This document shows, in pieces, positions 41,485 through 47,802 of a stretch of 47,802 nucleotides of DNA. The notes beneath the pieces were generated by a model, which saw only the letters and a program-made list of their open reading frames with translations, was not told where the DNA came from and did no database searches. Made by a program: the position numbers and the translations under genes. Numbering within the stretch: the stretch's first letter is position 1; every line of letters begins with the position of its first letter. This DNA comes from Eubacteriales bacterium (lineage in GTDB: Bacteria; Bacillota; Clostridia; Oscillospirales; Oscillospiraceae): positions 1 to 47,802 of the forward strand of contig JAUMWI010000007.1 of the NCBI GenBank assembly GCA_030529725.1, given 5' to 3'.

Positions 41485-42372
41485 ATGAGCCACCCCTATA
41501 AGACTCGCGCAGGCGGCGCAACAGTGACGGTGTTTGTGCCGTACGATTGCCGCAATCACTGCCCGTTTTGCGTGAATAAACAGGAATATGCCCACAATGA
41601 GGGATTCAGTGTAGAGGCAATTTTGAAGAGCATCGCCGTGATGGACGAGATCACGCCGGAGTGTGATTTTGTATTCACCGGCGGCGAGCCGTTTGCCAAT
41701 CTCAAGCAGCTGCAGCGTATGCTTGACGCAATTCCCGCTACGCATAAGATCTATATTAATACGACATTCCCCGTTCAGCCCGGCTGCAGCGCAGAGGAGA
41801 TGCTAGCCTTTACGCGCAGGAACAAGGATAAAATCACCTGCATCAATGTTTCCCGCCATTTGCAGCGCTATGTGGAGGAGTCCCCCGATGAGGTCGTGGC
41901 GCAGATCGCAACCAAAAAGCGCATCAACTGTGTACTGTATCAGGATTACCCTGCTGACGAGCTGACCGATTATGTTGAGCGTTGGCGCAAGTACGATATT
42001 CCCATTCAGTTCCGCTACGATTATACGGCGACGACACCGGAAAACCTGTACGAAGAGGAACACGACAAGATCTTGCAGGATCTCAAGGCGCAGTTCCGGT
42101 ACATGGGACTTGACGGCTGCCGGATGAGAAACGGTTTCCACTTTGCGTATAAGGGTATGCACATGACCTACCACAAGACGCTTCCTTATTCAACCATCGT
42201 GGAGACGGACGAGAACGGCGTGACGTATGATATTCTCTACGATATCCTCATCAAGCAGAACGGCGATATCCACTCCGACTGGACAGGCGTCAAGCTCGAT
42301 GTGGAGAAGTACCGCAATGTTGTCTTTGAGCCGTACGATCTCAGAGTGCTCAACGGGACGATTGACTTCTGA
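41485..42372 (+). CDS. Radical SAM protein of unknown substrate
   Basis: 295 residues. The cluster motif CRNHCPFC (Cys22, 26, 29) binds the [4Fe-4S] used to cleave S-adenosylmethionine; FTGGEPFANLKQL is the SAM-binding GGEP motif. The rest forms a shortened TIM-barrel, with Cys in MGLDGCRMRNGFHFAY but no obvious second CxxC cluster domain (SPASM). The ATG at 41485 has only GAAGAGGACGG at long spacing. It is a single-gene unit with its own promoter and a shared terminator. The substrate cannot be inferred from its neighbours. Confidence 0.88.
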   Translation: MSHPYKTRAGGATVTVFVPYDCRNHCPFCVNKQEYAHNEGFSVEAILKSIAVMDEITPECDFVFTGGEPFANLKQLQRMLDAIPATHKIYINTTFPVQPGCSAEEMLAFTRRNKDKITCINVSRHLQRYVEESPDEVVAQIATKKRINCVLYQDYPADELTDYVERWRKYDIPIQFRYDYTATTPENLYEEEHDKILQDLKAQFRYMGLDGCRMRNGFHFAYKGMHMTYHKTLPYSTIVETDENGVTYDILYDILIKQNGDIHSDWTGVKLDVEKYRNVVFEPYDLRVLNGTIDF

Positions 42373-42408
42373 AAAAAACGATAGCTGCTCAGTGCAGCTA
42401 TCGTTTTT
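42372..42408. terminator. Bidirectional terminator between the radical SAM gene and malQ
   Basis: A 15-bp perfect stem, AAAAACGATAGCTGC with its complement, and a 5-base loop TCAGT. A-run and T-run flanks let it act for both converging genes. Confidence 0.92.
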
Positions 42409-43896
42409 CTATATTCTTCCGTATGTGCGGCTGAGCTCAGCAAGGTGCGCGGCAAGAGCACCGTTGGCTTCACCGGGCAGCATACGCCATTCCCAGTTGC
42501 CTTTGGCAGTTCCGGGAGTGTTCGTGCGGTGGTACTGCCCGAGCTGTAAATAGTCCTGCATCTGAGCGATAAAAAGCGTGGCAACGCTGCTCATTCCGCC
42601 GCGAATTATGCCGCTGTCAAAGCCTTCCTGCGCATTTAACCCGAGATAGCGCTCAGCAAAGGAAATCTCTTCGGGAGATGCTTCTGTACGCCAGAGCGTG
42701 AGCGGAGCATTGTCGTGTGTTCCGGTGTAGCAGACGCAATTGCCGTGATAGTTGTGCGGCAAATAGGAGCTGTTTGCGTCAGGGGAAAAGGCAAATTCCA
42801 ACACCTTCATGCCGGGCAGGGAGGATTCCTTCAGCAGCGCACTGACTGCGTCAGACGGCTCACCTAAGTCCTCGGCAATGAAGTCCAGATCATGGAACCA
42901 GCTTGTCAGCATGCCGACAAGCGCCATGCCGGGCCCCTTTACCCAGTGACCGTTTCTGGCGGTCGTTTCTCCGTAGGGGACAGCCCAATAGCTTTCAAAG
43001 CCGCGGAAATGGTCAATGCGAATCACATCATAGAGCTTCTGCGCACCGCCCACGCGGCGGATCCACCAGCCGAAGCCGGTTTGAGACATTTTTTCATAGT
43101 CATAGAGTGGGTTACCCCAAAGCTGCCCGTCTGCACTGAAATAGTCAGGCGGAACACCGGCAACAGCGGTGGGAATATTTCGATCGTCCAGCTGAAACAG
43201 TTCCGGCTCTGCCCATACGTCAGCGGAGTCCAATGAAACATAGATGGGTAAATCCCCGATGATGCGGATACCGAGCGCATTGATATACTCCTTGAGGGCA
43301 GTCCATTGACGGAAAAAGAGAAACTGGATATAGGTAAACAGTTCGACGTCCTTTTGAAGAAGCCTGCGGTATGTTTCCAAAACGGACTGACTTTTGCGGC
43401 ATCGAATGTCCTCATCGGGCCACTCGGTCCACGGCTTCATGTCAAAATGCCGCTTGAGCGCCATAAAAAGAGCATAGTCCGGCAGCCAGTGTGCATTCTC
43501 CGCAACAAATCGGGAAACTTCGTCACGGTCACGCACAAAGCCGCGTTGTGTCGCCTTTTGTAAAAGCGTGAAACGACTCTCGTAAATTTTCCCGTAATCG
43601 ACATAGCGGGGGTTGGTACCCCAGCTGCAGGACTCGACCTCTTCCCGCGTAAGGAGCTGATCGTTGATCAAAGCATCGAGGTCGATGAAGTAGGGATTGC
43701 CGGCAAAGGAAGAAAAACTTTGATAAGGGGAGTCACCGTAGCTCGTGGGGCCGAGAGGGAGCATCTGCCAGTAACGCTGACCGGCATCGTGCAGGAAATC
43801 CGCAAAATCGTAAGCTGCCTTGCCCATCGTGCCGATCCCGTAGGGGGAGGGCAGGGAGAACAGCGGCAATAAGATGCCGGCGGATCGCTGTATCAT
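42409..43896 (-). CDS. malQ: 4-alpha-glucanotransferase (amylomaltase)
   Basis: 495 residues, GH77 family. It transfers glucan chains between maltodextrins in glycogen or maltose use. Motifs are LFSLPSPYGIGTMGKAAYDF, LPLGPTSYGDSPYQSFSSFA, GDLPIYVSLDSADVW, RIDHFRGFESYWAVPYG (nucleophile Asp), FIAEDLGE (acid-base Glu) and YTGTHDNAPL. The ATG at 43896 is preferred because AGGGGGTG lies upstream at good spacing; a GTG at 43905 has its ribosome site too close. The two genes upstream on the same strand lie within 42 bases, so it may be co-transcribed with them. Confidence 0.95.
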   Translation of the reverse strand: MIQRSAGILLPLFSLPSPYGIGTMGKAAYDFADFLHDAGQRYWQMLPLGPTSYGDSPYQSFSSFAGNPYFIDLDALINDQLLTREEVESCSWGTNPRYVDYGKIYESRFTLLQKATQRGFVRDRDEVSRFVAENAHWLPDYALFMALKRHFDMKPWTEWPDEDIRCRKSQSVLETYRRLLQKDVELFTYIQFLFFRQWTALKEYINALGIRIIGDLPIYVSLDSADVWAEPELFQLDDRNIPTAVAGVPPDYFSADGQLWGNPLYDYEKMSQTGFGWWIRRVGGAQKLYDVIRIDHFRGFESYWAVPYGETTARNGHWVKGPGMALVGMLTSWFHDLDFIAEDLGEPSDAVSALLKESSLPGMKVLEFAFSPDANSSYLPHNYHGNCVCYTGTHDNAPLTLWRTEASPEEISFAERYLGLNAQEGFDSGIIRGGMSSVATLFIAQMQDYLQLGQYHRTNTPGTAKGNWEWRMLPGEANGALAAHLAELSRTYGRI

Positions 43897-43938
43897 GAAA
43901 AACACCCCCTGATGATCTGCGTGCCAGCTGGCGCACTC

Positions 43939-44625
43939 TTATAAAAATCTGCAAAGAAGGATCGGAAGGAATACCGCAGGAACATAGTTCATGACCTTGA
44001 TCTTTGTCAGTCCCAGCAGATTCAGGGAAAGACCGACAATAAGAATTGAGCCGACACACTTCATTTCTGCGATGACGACCGGGGTGAGAAACGGCTCAAT
44101 ATAGGACGCGCCCAATGCGATAGCACCCTGATAGAGGAAAATGGGCACGGCGGAGAGTGCAACACCGACGCCCATGGTAGAGGAATAGACGATCGAGGTG
44201 ATGCCGTCGAGCGTTGCCTTTGCATAGAGCGTGGAATGGTCGCGCAGAAGGCCGCTGTCAAGTGAGCCCATGACCGCCATTGCACCGACGCAGAACAGCA
44301 GGGAAGCCGACACAAAGCCCTCGGAGATGGAACCCTTGGTATGTTTCCCGGCGAAGCGGCGTTCTACCCAGTCACCGAGATCATGGATCCGGTCATCCAG
44401 ACGCAGAAGCTCACCGATAATAGCACCGACAACAATAGAGATGATCGCGATGAGCGCATTTTCGCCGGCAAGCATGCCGTCAACGCCGATGTAGAGGACG
44501 CACAGCGCGACACCCTTGGAGATCGCGTCGCTCAGATGTTCGGGAATAAACCTGCCGAGAAGCATGCCCACGATGGTGCCTGCGATGATGGTCAGTGAGT
44601 TGACAATCGTACCGGTTAGAATCAT
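43939..44625 (-). CDS. DUF554 family membrane protein
   Basis: 228 residues with about seven hydrophobic helices. Recognised as DUF554 (YdfK-like): MILTGTIVNSLTIIAGTIVG, GVALCVLYIGVDGM, LLFCVGAMAVMGSLDSGLLR, STMGVGVALSAVPIFLYQG and a Pro/Leu-rich C-terminus. A possible transporter; the family has no established function. It overlaps tcdA by 4 bases (ATGA), so translation is coupled. Confidence 0.88.
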   Translation of the reverse strand: MILTGTIVNSLTIIAGTIVGMLLGRFIPEHLSDAISKGVALCVLYIGVDGMLAGENALIAIISIVVGAIIGELLRLDDRIHDLGDWVERRFAGKHTKGSISEGFVSASLLFCVGAMAVMGSLDSGLLRDHSTLYAKATLDGITSIVYSSTMGVGVALSAVPIFLYQGAIALGASYIEPFLTPVVIAEMKCVGSILIVGLSLNLLGLTKIKVMNYVPAVFLPILLCRFL

Positions 44626-45350
44626 TTTTTCTCTGCCTTTCTGCGTAAAATAAGCTGTCGAATCACTTCTCCGCCCATCATCAGTCCGGCACAGCCGGGA
44701 ACCCAGGTAACGCTTGCGGGAACGCTGCGCCGACCGGGTGGGGGAGTTTCCAGTGCGTCCGGCTTTACCGGAAGCTCGGGGGAGAAGAGAACATCCAAAT
44801 GTGTGATACCGCGGCTTTTAAGCTCCTTGCGCACGACACGTGCGAGCGAGCAGTTATAGGTCTTGGAAATGTCCGTGATCTGAAGCTGCGAGGCATCGAG
44901 CTTGTTGCCTGTGCCAAGCGCGGAGAGAATGGGAATGCCGCGTTTTTGCGCGGTTTCAATGAGGTCGAGCTTAGCGGAAACCGTGTCGATGGCGTCGATG
45001 ATGTAATCGTATGGTGCGGCAAAAAAATCTTCCCGATGCTCTGCGTCATAACGCGCAAAAATGGGGTGCAGGATCACATCCGGGTTGATATCACGGCAGC
45101 GCGCGGCAATTGCGTCTGTTTTCGACTGCCCGACGGTGGAATGCAGTGCTTCGAGCTGCCGGTTGAGGTTCGTGACGCTGACGGTATCATCGTCGATCAG
45201 CGTCAGCTCGCCCACACCGGAGCGCACCAAAGCCTCGACAGCGTAGCTGCCCACGCCGCCGAGCCCGAAAACGGCAACATGGCTGCTTCGGAGAGAACGC
45301 ATCGCTTCTTCACCGAACAGCATTTGTGTGCGTAAGAATTGTTCCTGCAT
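44622..45350 (-). CDS. tcdA: tRNA threonylcarbamoyladenosine dehydratase (E1-like)
   Basis: 242 residues of the ThiF/MoeB/E1-like superfamily. The nucleotide fold reads AVFGLGGVGSYAVEALVRSG (about 31-50), then LIDDDTVSVTNLNRQLEAL, DAIDTVSAKLDLI and a family-typical C-terminal PPGRRSVPASVTWVPGCAGL. TcdA uses ATP to cyclise t6A at position 37 of tRNAs to ct6A. The ATG at 45350 has AAGAAAGG seven bases upstream; a start 27 bases earlier lacks one. Probable tsaB, for t6A itself, lies 2.3 kb upstream on the same strand. A ThiF-like role in sulfur transfer is less likely. Confidence 0.9.
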   Translation of the reverse strand: MQEQFLRTQMLFGEEAMRSLRSSHVAVFGLGGVGSYAVEALVRSGVGELTLIDDDTVSVTNLNRQLEALHSTVGQSKTDAIAARCRDINPDVILHPIFARYDAEHREDFFAAPYDYIIDAIDTVSAKLDLIETAQKRGIPILSALGTGNKLDASQLQITDISKTYNCSLARVVRKELKSRGITHLDVLFSPELPVKPDALETPPPGRRSVPASVTWVPGCAGLMMGGEVIRQLILRRKAEKK

Positions 45351-45392
45351 AATGCGGCCTTTCTTCAAATCCTGCAAGGGGCTGTTACGAGA

Positions 45393-45416
45393 AGAAGCCG
45401 GCGAGTGCCGGCTTCT
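45393..45416. terminator. Hairpin between the foldase gene and tcdA
   Basis: A perfect 10-bp stem AGAAGCCGGC/GCCGGCTTCT with loop GAGT, 20 bases after the stop of the foldase gene. The T-run is weak, so termination may be partial. Confidence 0.6.
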
Positions 45417-45436
45417 CTAGTTGATCAGCGATAGGG

Positions 45437-46876
45437 TCAACCGACGTACTTCATGCCGCTGAGTTCTTCAGATTCAATGCCTTCGGTGAGGGCTTCGATC
45501 CACTCACTGTAGTCGGCGGAGCGTAGATCGTTTTGGGCATCTACCTTCCAGTATTCCAGAGGATTGGTCGAAACGAAGTACATGACATGGTAGCCGTACT
45601 CAGTCTCCACGATGCCGGTATCGCCGCTCTGACGGGATCCATCGAAGCACCAGGTCTCGAACGGCTCGACCATCTGACCGAGGGCAATATCTTCATACAG
45701 ACCGCCGGAGGCGGCGTTGCCGTCACTGGAGTACTGTGCAGCGAGAGCGCCGAAAGCCTCTTCTGTCTGCTCACCGGCAAGATACTGCTCAAGCACGGAG
45801 TTGGCGATTTCCTCGGTATCGACAAGGATGTGGCGAACAGAAACAGGATGGTAGTCGTTTATGGTGCGGGAATGGAAGATGACGGCGTAGTAGCCGTTGC
45901 TGCCGTAGGGAACAACGGTGGTGTCACCGCTGCTGCGCGCATCGTCAAATGCCCAGTTGAGCATCTCGGAATACACGCTGCGGGAGGCGTGGGACTGGTG
46001 ATAATAGGTGCCGCCGAGCTCTTCGGCAAGGGCGTCGAATGCTTCGCCGCCAGCGTTGCGGTCAAGCGCAGTCTGCGCGGTTTCCTTGGTTTCGTCAAGA
46101 AGAGCGGCTTTCTGCTCATCGGTCGCATCGGCTTCGGCAGTATAGGTGAAGACGGTGAATTCAATATCAACACTCTGATAGGCGGTGGGATCGGCATCGT
46201 AGGCGTCCTGAATTTCAGCATCACTGTAAGTCAGGGAATCCATATAGGCATTGCGATAGGCTTCTGCCAGTGCGACCAAACGGACATTGCGCTCAAACAC
46301 CTTGGTCGTCATCGTGCTGCCGAAAACGCCCTTGAGGTACTGCGCACGGGTGTAGCCCTGCATGGCAGCATAGGAGTCAATATAGGAGTAATCGGTTGCA
46401 AGAGCAACTTCCTCGGCATCCTTTGCCTCAAAGCCTTCCGCCTTTGCCTTCTGTGCAAGAGCGGAAATCTGATCCATCGTGTGGAACGCCTGCTGAGCGA
46501 AGTAGTCAAACCAGGTGCCGTCAGCAAAAGAGCAGTCCTGCTCGCGCAGATCCTTTGAAGTGTCGAAATAGTAGCTGACCTGACCGGAGTTCTGGGAGAC
46601 AAAGCTGTTATAGGCGTTGTGATAGTAATAATTCACATCAGCAGCGGTAAAGGTTTCGCCGTTGACGGTGTAGGCCTTGGCGTTGCGCTCGGTCACATGA
46701 CTGTTGGAAATAATCGCGATTGCGGCAACACCGACAAAGATGATGGCAAGCACGGCATAAAGCATATTGCTGCGGCGCGCCTTGGCCTTTTCCTCTGCGG
46801 TACGGGCGACCTTCGGATCAACGTAGCCGGAAGCGATCTGCTCCTGACGGGACTTCTTTTCTCTGGATGCACTCAT
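45437..46876 (-). CDS. Membrane-anchored peptidyl-prolyl isomerase (parvulin, PrsA/SurA-like foldase)
   Basis: 479 residues. A charged cytosolic N-terminus (1-37), one helix (NMLYAVLAIIFVGVAAIAII, about 38-58) and a large extracellular part. Residues about 70-320 are an N/C chaperone-like helical region (SurA-N type: VNGETFTAADVNYYYHNAYN). The PpiC parvulin domain follows near 325-435: VRHILVDTEE, AQYSSDGNAASGGLYEDIAL, GDTGIVETEYGYHVMYFV. It should help fold exported proteins at the membrane surface. The anchor is uncleaved and there is no lipobox, unlike classical PrsA. Confidence 0.9.
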   Translation of the reverse strand: MSASREKKSRQEQIASGYVDPKVARTAEEKAKARRSNMLYAVLAIIFVGVAAIAIISNSHVTERNAKAYTVNGETFTAADVNYYYHNAYNSFVSQNSGQVSYYFDTSKDLREQDCSFADGTWFDYFAQQAFHTMDQISALAQKAKAEGFEAKDAEEVALATDYSYIDSYAAMQGYTRAQYLKGVFGSTMTTKVFERNVRLVALAEAYRNAYMDSLTYSDAEIQDAYDADPTAYQSVDIEFTVFTYTAEADATDEQKAALLDETKETAQTALDRNAGGEAFDALAEELGGTYYHQSHASRSVYSEMLNWAFDDARSSGDTTVVPYGSNGYYAVIFHSRTINDYHPVSVRHILVDTEEIANSVLEQYLAGEQTEEAFGALAAQYSSDGNAASGGLYEDIALGQMVEPFETWCFDGSRQSGDTGIVETEYGYHVMYFVSTNPLEYWKVDAQNDLRSADYSEWIEALTEGIESEELSGMKYVG

Positions 46877-46933
46877 TTTACTTCATTCCTCTCAATTATT
46901 TCGTCTGCTTTATTGAAAAACTGTTAATTTGCG

Positions 46934-47575
46934 TTACTTGGTGCCGAAGATTCTGTCACCGGCATCGCCGAGACCCGGGACAATGTAGCCGTGCTCATTG
47001 AGGTGATCGTCCAGCGCGCCGGCATAGATATCGACATCGGGGTGCGTTTCGCGGATGCACCTGATGCCCTCAGGAGCGGCAACGAGGACAAGCAGCTTAA
47101 TATTCTTGCAGCCGCGCTTTTTCATCTCATCGATCGCAGCGCAGGCGCTGCCGCCGGTAGCGAGCATCGGGTCAACGATGATGATATCGCGCTCGGCAAT
47201 GTCCTTGGGCATTTTGCAGAAATAGACGTGAGGCTCAAGCGTTTCCTCGTCGCGGTACATACCGATGTGACCGACACGGGCGGAGGGAACCATGCGCAAA
47301 ACGCCGTCGACAAGACCGAGACCTGCACGCAGAATGGGAACAACAGCGACCTTCTTACCGGCGAGGGTGGGGGCGTCCATGCTGCAGATCGGGGTATCGA
47401 TGCGCTTGGTGGTCAGCGGCAGGTCGCGGGTGGCCTCGTAAGTGATCAGCATTCCGATTTCGGAGACAAGCTCGCGGAAATCCTTGACGCTGGTATCCTT
47501 ATCGCGCATAATCGTCAGCTTATGGGCAACAAGGGGGTGATCCATAATGTGTACTTTCTTGTCAGATTCAAACAT
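46934..47575 (-). CDS. upp: Uracil phosphoribosyltransferase
   Basis: 213 residues. Makes UMP from uracil and PRPP for pyrimidine salvage. Motifs are [53 protein letters not shown] (the PRPP-binding loop) and [17 protein letters not shown], which binds uracil. GGAGG lies eight bases upstream of the ATG at 47575. The gap to the upstream gene is 36 bases, so they are likely co-transcribed. Confidence 0.96.
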   Translation of the reverse strand: MFESDKKVHIMDHPLVAHKLTIMRDKDTSVKDFRELVSEIGMLITYEATRDLPLTTKRIDTPICSMDAPTLAGKKVAVVPILRAGLGLVDGVLRMVPSARVGHIGMYRDEETLEPHVYFCKMPKDIAERDIIIVDPMLATGGSACAAIDEMKKRGCKNIKLLVLVAAPEGIRCIRETHPDVDIYAGALDDHLNEHGYIVPGLGDAGDRIFGTK

Positions 47576-47611
47576 GATGATATCCTCCGTTAAAAAATAG
47601 TTATCAAAAAA

Positions 47612-47802
47612 TTATTTGTTTTCCCGGCTCTCACGCTCACTGCGCAGACGCTCTGCCTGTGCGGGACGGAGATAGACGGGCAGAAGCTCCTGCGCGGAAA
47701 CGCTCTTGCCGTGTTCTGCCGCCAATGCGACCCCGACAGCATTCTGATAGAGAAGCGGTGCCGGTGCAAGCTCACAGGAAATGCCGTGCTGCATCAGGTA
47801 GT
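47612..47802 (-). CDS. tsaB: Probable TsaB, C-terminal end (cut by window edge)
   Basis: The final 62 residues of a protein that begins beyond the window: ISCELAPAPLLYQNAVGVAL, AAEHGKSVSAQELLPVYLRP and AQAERLRSERESRENK. The P-YLR-xxQAER pattern near the end is typical of TsaB, the partner of TsaD in making the t6A modification of tRNA. The call rests on a short stretch and memory of the family. It lies upstream of upp on the same strand. Confidence 0.7.
   Translation of the reverse strand, partial: YLMQHGISCELAPAPLLYQNAVGVALAAEHGKSVSAQELLPVYLRPAQAERLRSERESRENK

Noticed and set aside
45533..46558. A 341-codon plus-strand frame
   Set aside because: Antisense to the parvulin foldase gene, which has a clear PpiC domain.
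1..47802. CRISPR arrays, insertion sequences, prophage genes, rRNA genes
   Set aside because: No regularly spaced repeats, transposase or integrase motifs, terminal repeats or rRNA sequence were seen on either strand.

Overview
The window looks like a chromosome segment of an anaerobic, spore-forming, hydrogen-producing Clostridia, most likely Oscillospiraceae/Ruminococcaceae-like. The basis is an [FeFe] hydrogenase with a flavoprotein partner, an alpha/beta-type small acid-soluble spore protein, an SLH-domain surface protein, BlaI/BlaR-type regulation and several Firmicutes DUF families. The species cannot be named from sequence alone. No phage, insertion sequence, CRISPR array or rRNA was seen.

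Layout. 1-3121 (minus): the N-terminal half of a dicarboxylate/amino-acid:cation symporter, cut by the window edge, and a tdh-kbl operon for threonine-to-glycine catabolism with its own promoter and terminator. 3175-6915 (minus): a heterodimeric ABC exporter pair. 7065-9677 (minus): a TetM/EF-G-like translational GTPase fused to a C-terminal NYN (Rae1/YacP-type) nuclease domain. 9863-13658 (plus): a hydrogenase operon of an Fe-S/FAD/NAD(P) flavoprotein and HydA. 13680-18569 (plus): a BlaI-type repressor under a palindromic operator, a BlaR1-type M56 protease, and three membrane or lipoprotein genes of unknown role. 18712-18794 (minus): tRNA-Leu(UAG).

18933-26340 (plus) is the clearest regulated system. 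A consensus promoter drives a leader peptide, MCKSDFFAYYLYFTVLLG, that is very rich in Phe and Tyr codons. A terminator and a possible competing antiterminator follow, and then aroF-tyrA-aroB-aroA-aroC-chorismate mutase-aroE/aroK fusion-aroQ, mostly overlapping. Together these encode every step from PEP and erythrose-4-phosphate to chorismate, plus chorismate mutase and prephenate dehydrogenase. The leader suggests attenuation by Phe/Tyr supply. A threonine-aldolase-like gene follows.

27420-34013 is looser: a 1212-residue beta-helix/SLH surface protein, a DUF5692-like membrane protein, and AT-rich gaps with gene remnants (a SASP tail, an NlpC/P60-like tail, an unidentified C-terminus). 34014-39791 holds a 920-residue Fe-S flavoprotein, hypA, a 5'-truncated 2-hydroxyacyl-CoA-dehydratase-like gene, a small membrane protein and, on the opposite strand, two tandem hypB genes. 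No nickel enzyme is visible.

40375-47802: the SASP gene, a DUF5662 gene, a radical SAM gene, then on the minus strand malQ, a DUF554 protein, tcdA, a parvulin-type foldase, upp and the 3' end of a probable tsaB. Function calls rest on motifs and memory of the families; no database search was possible.
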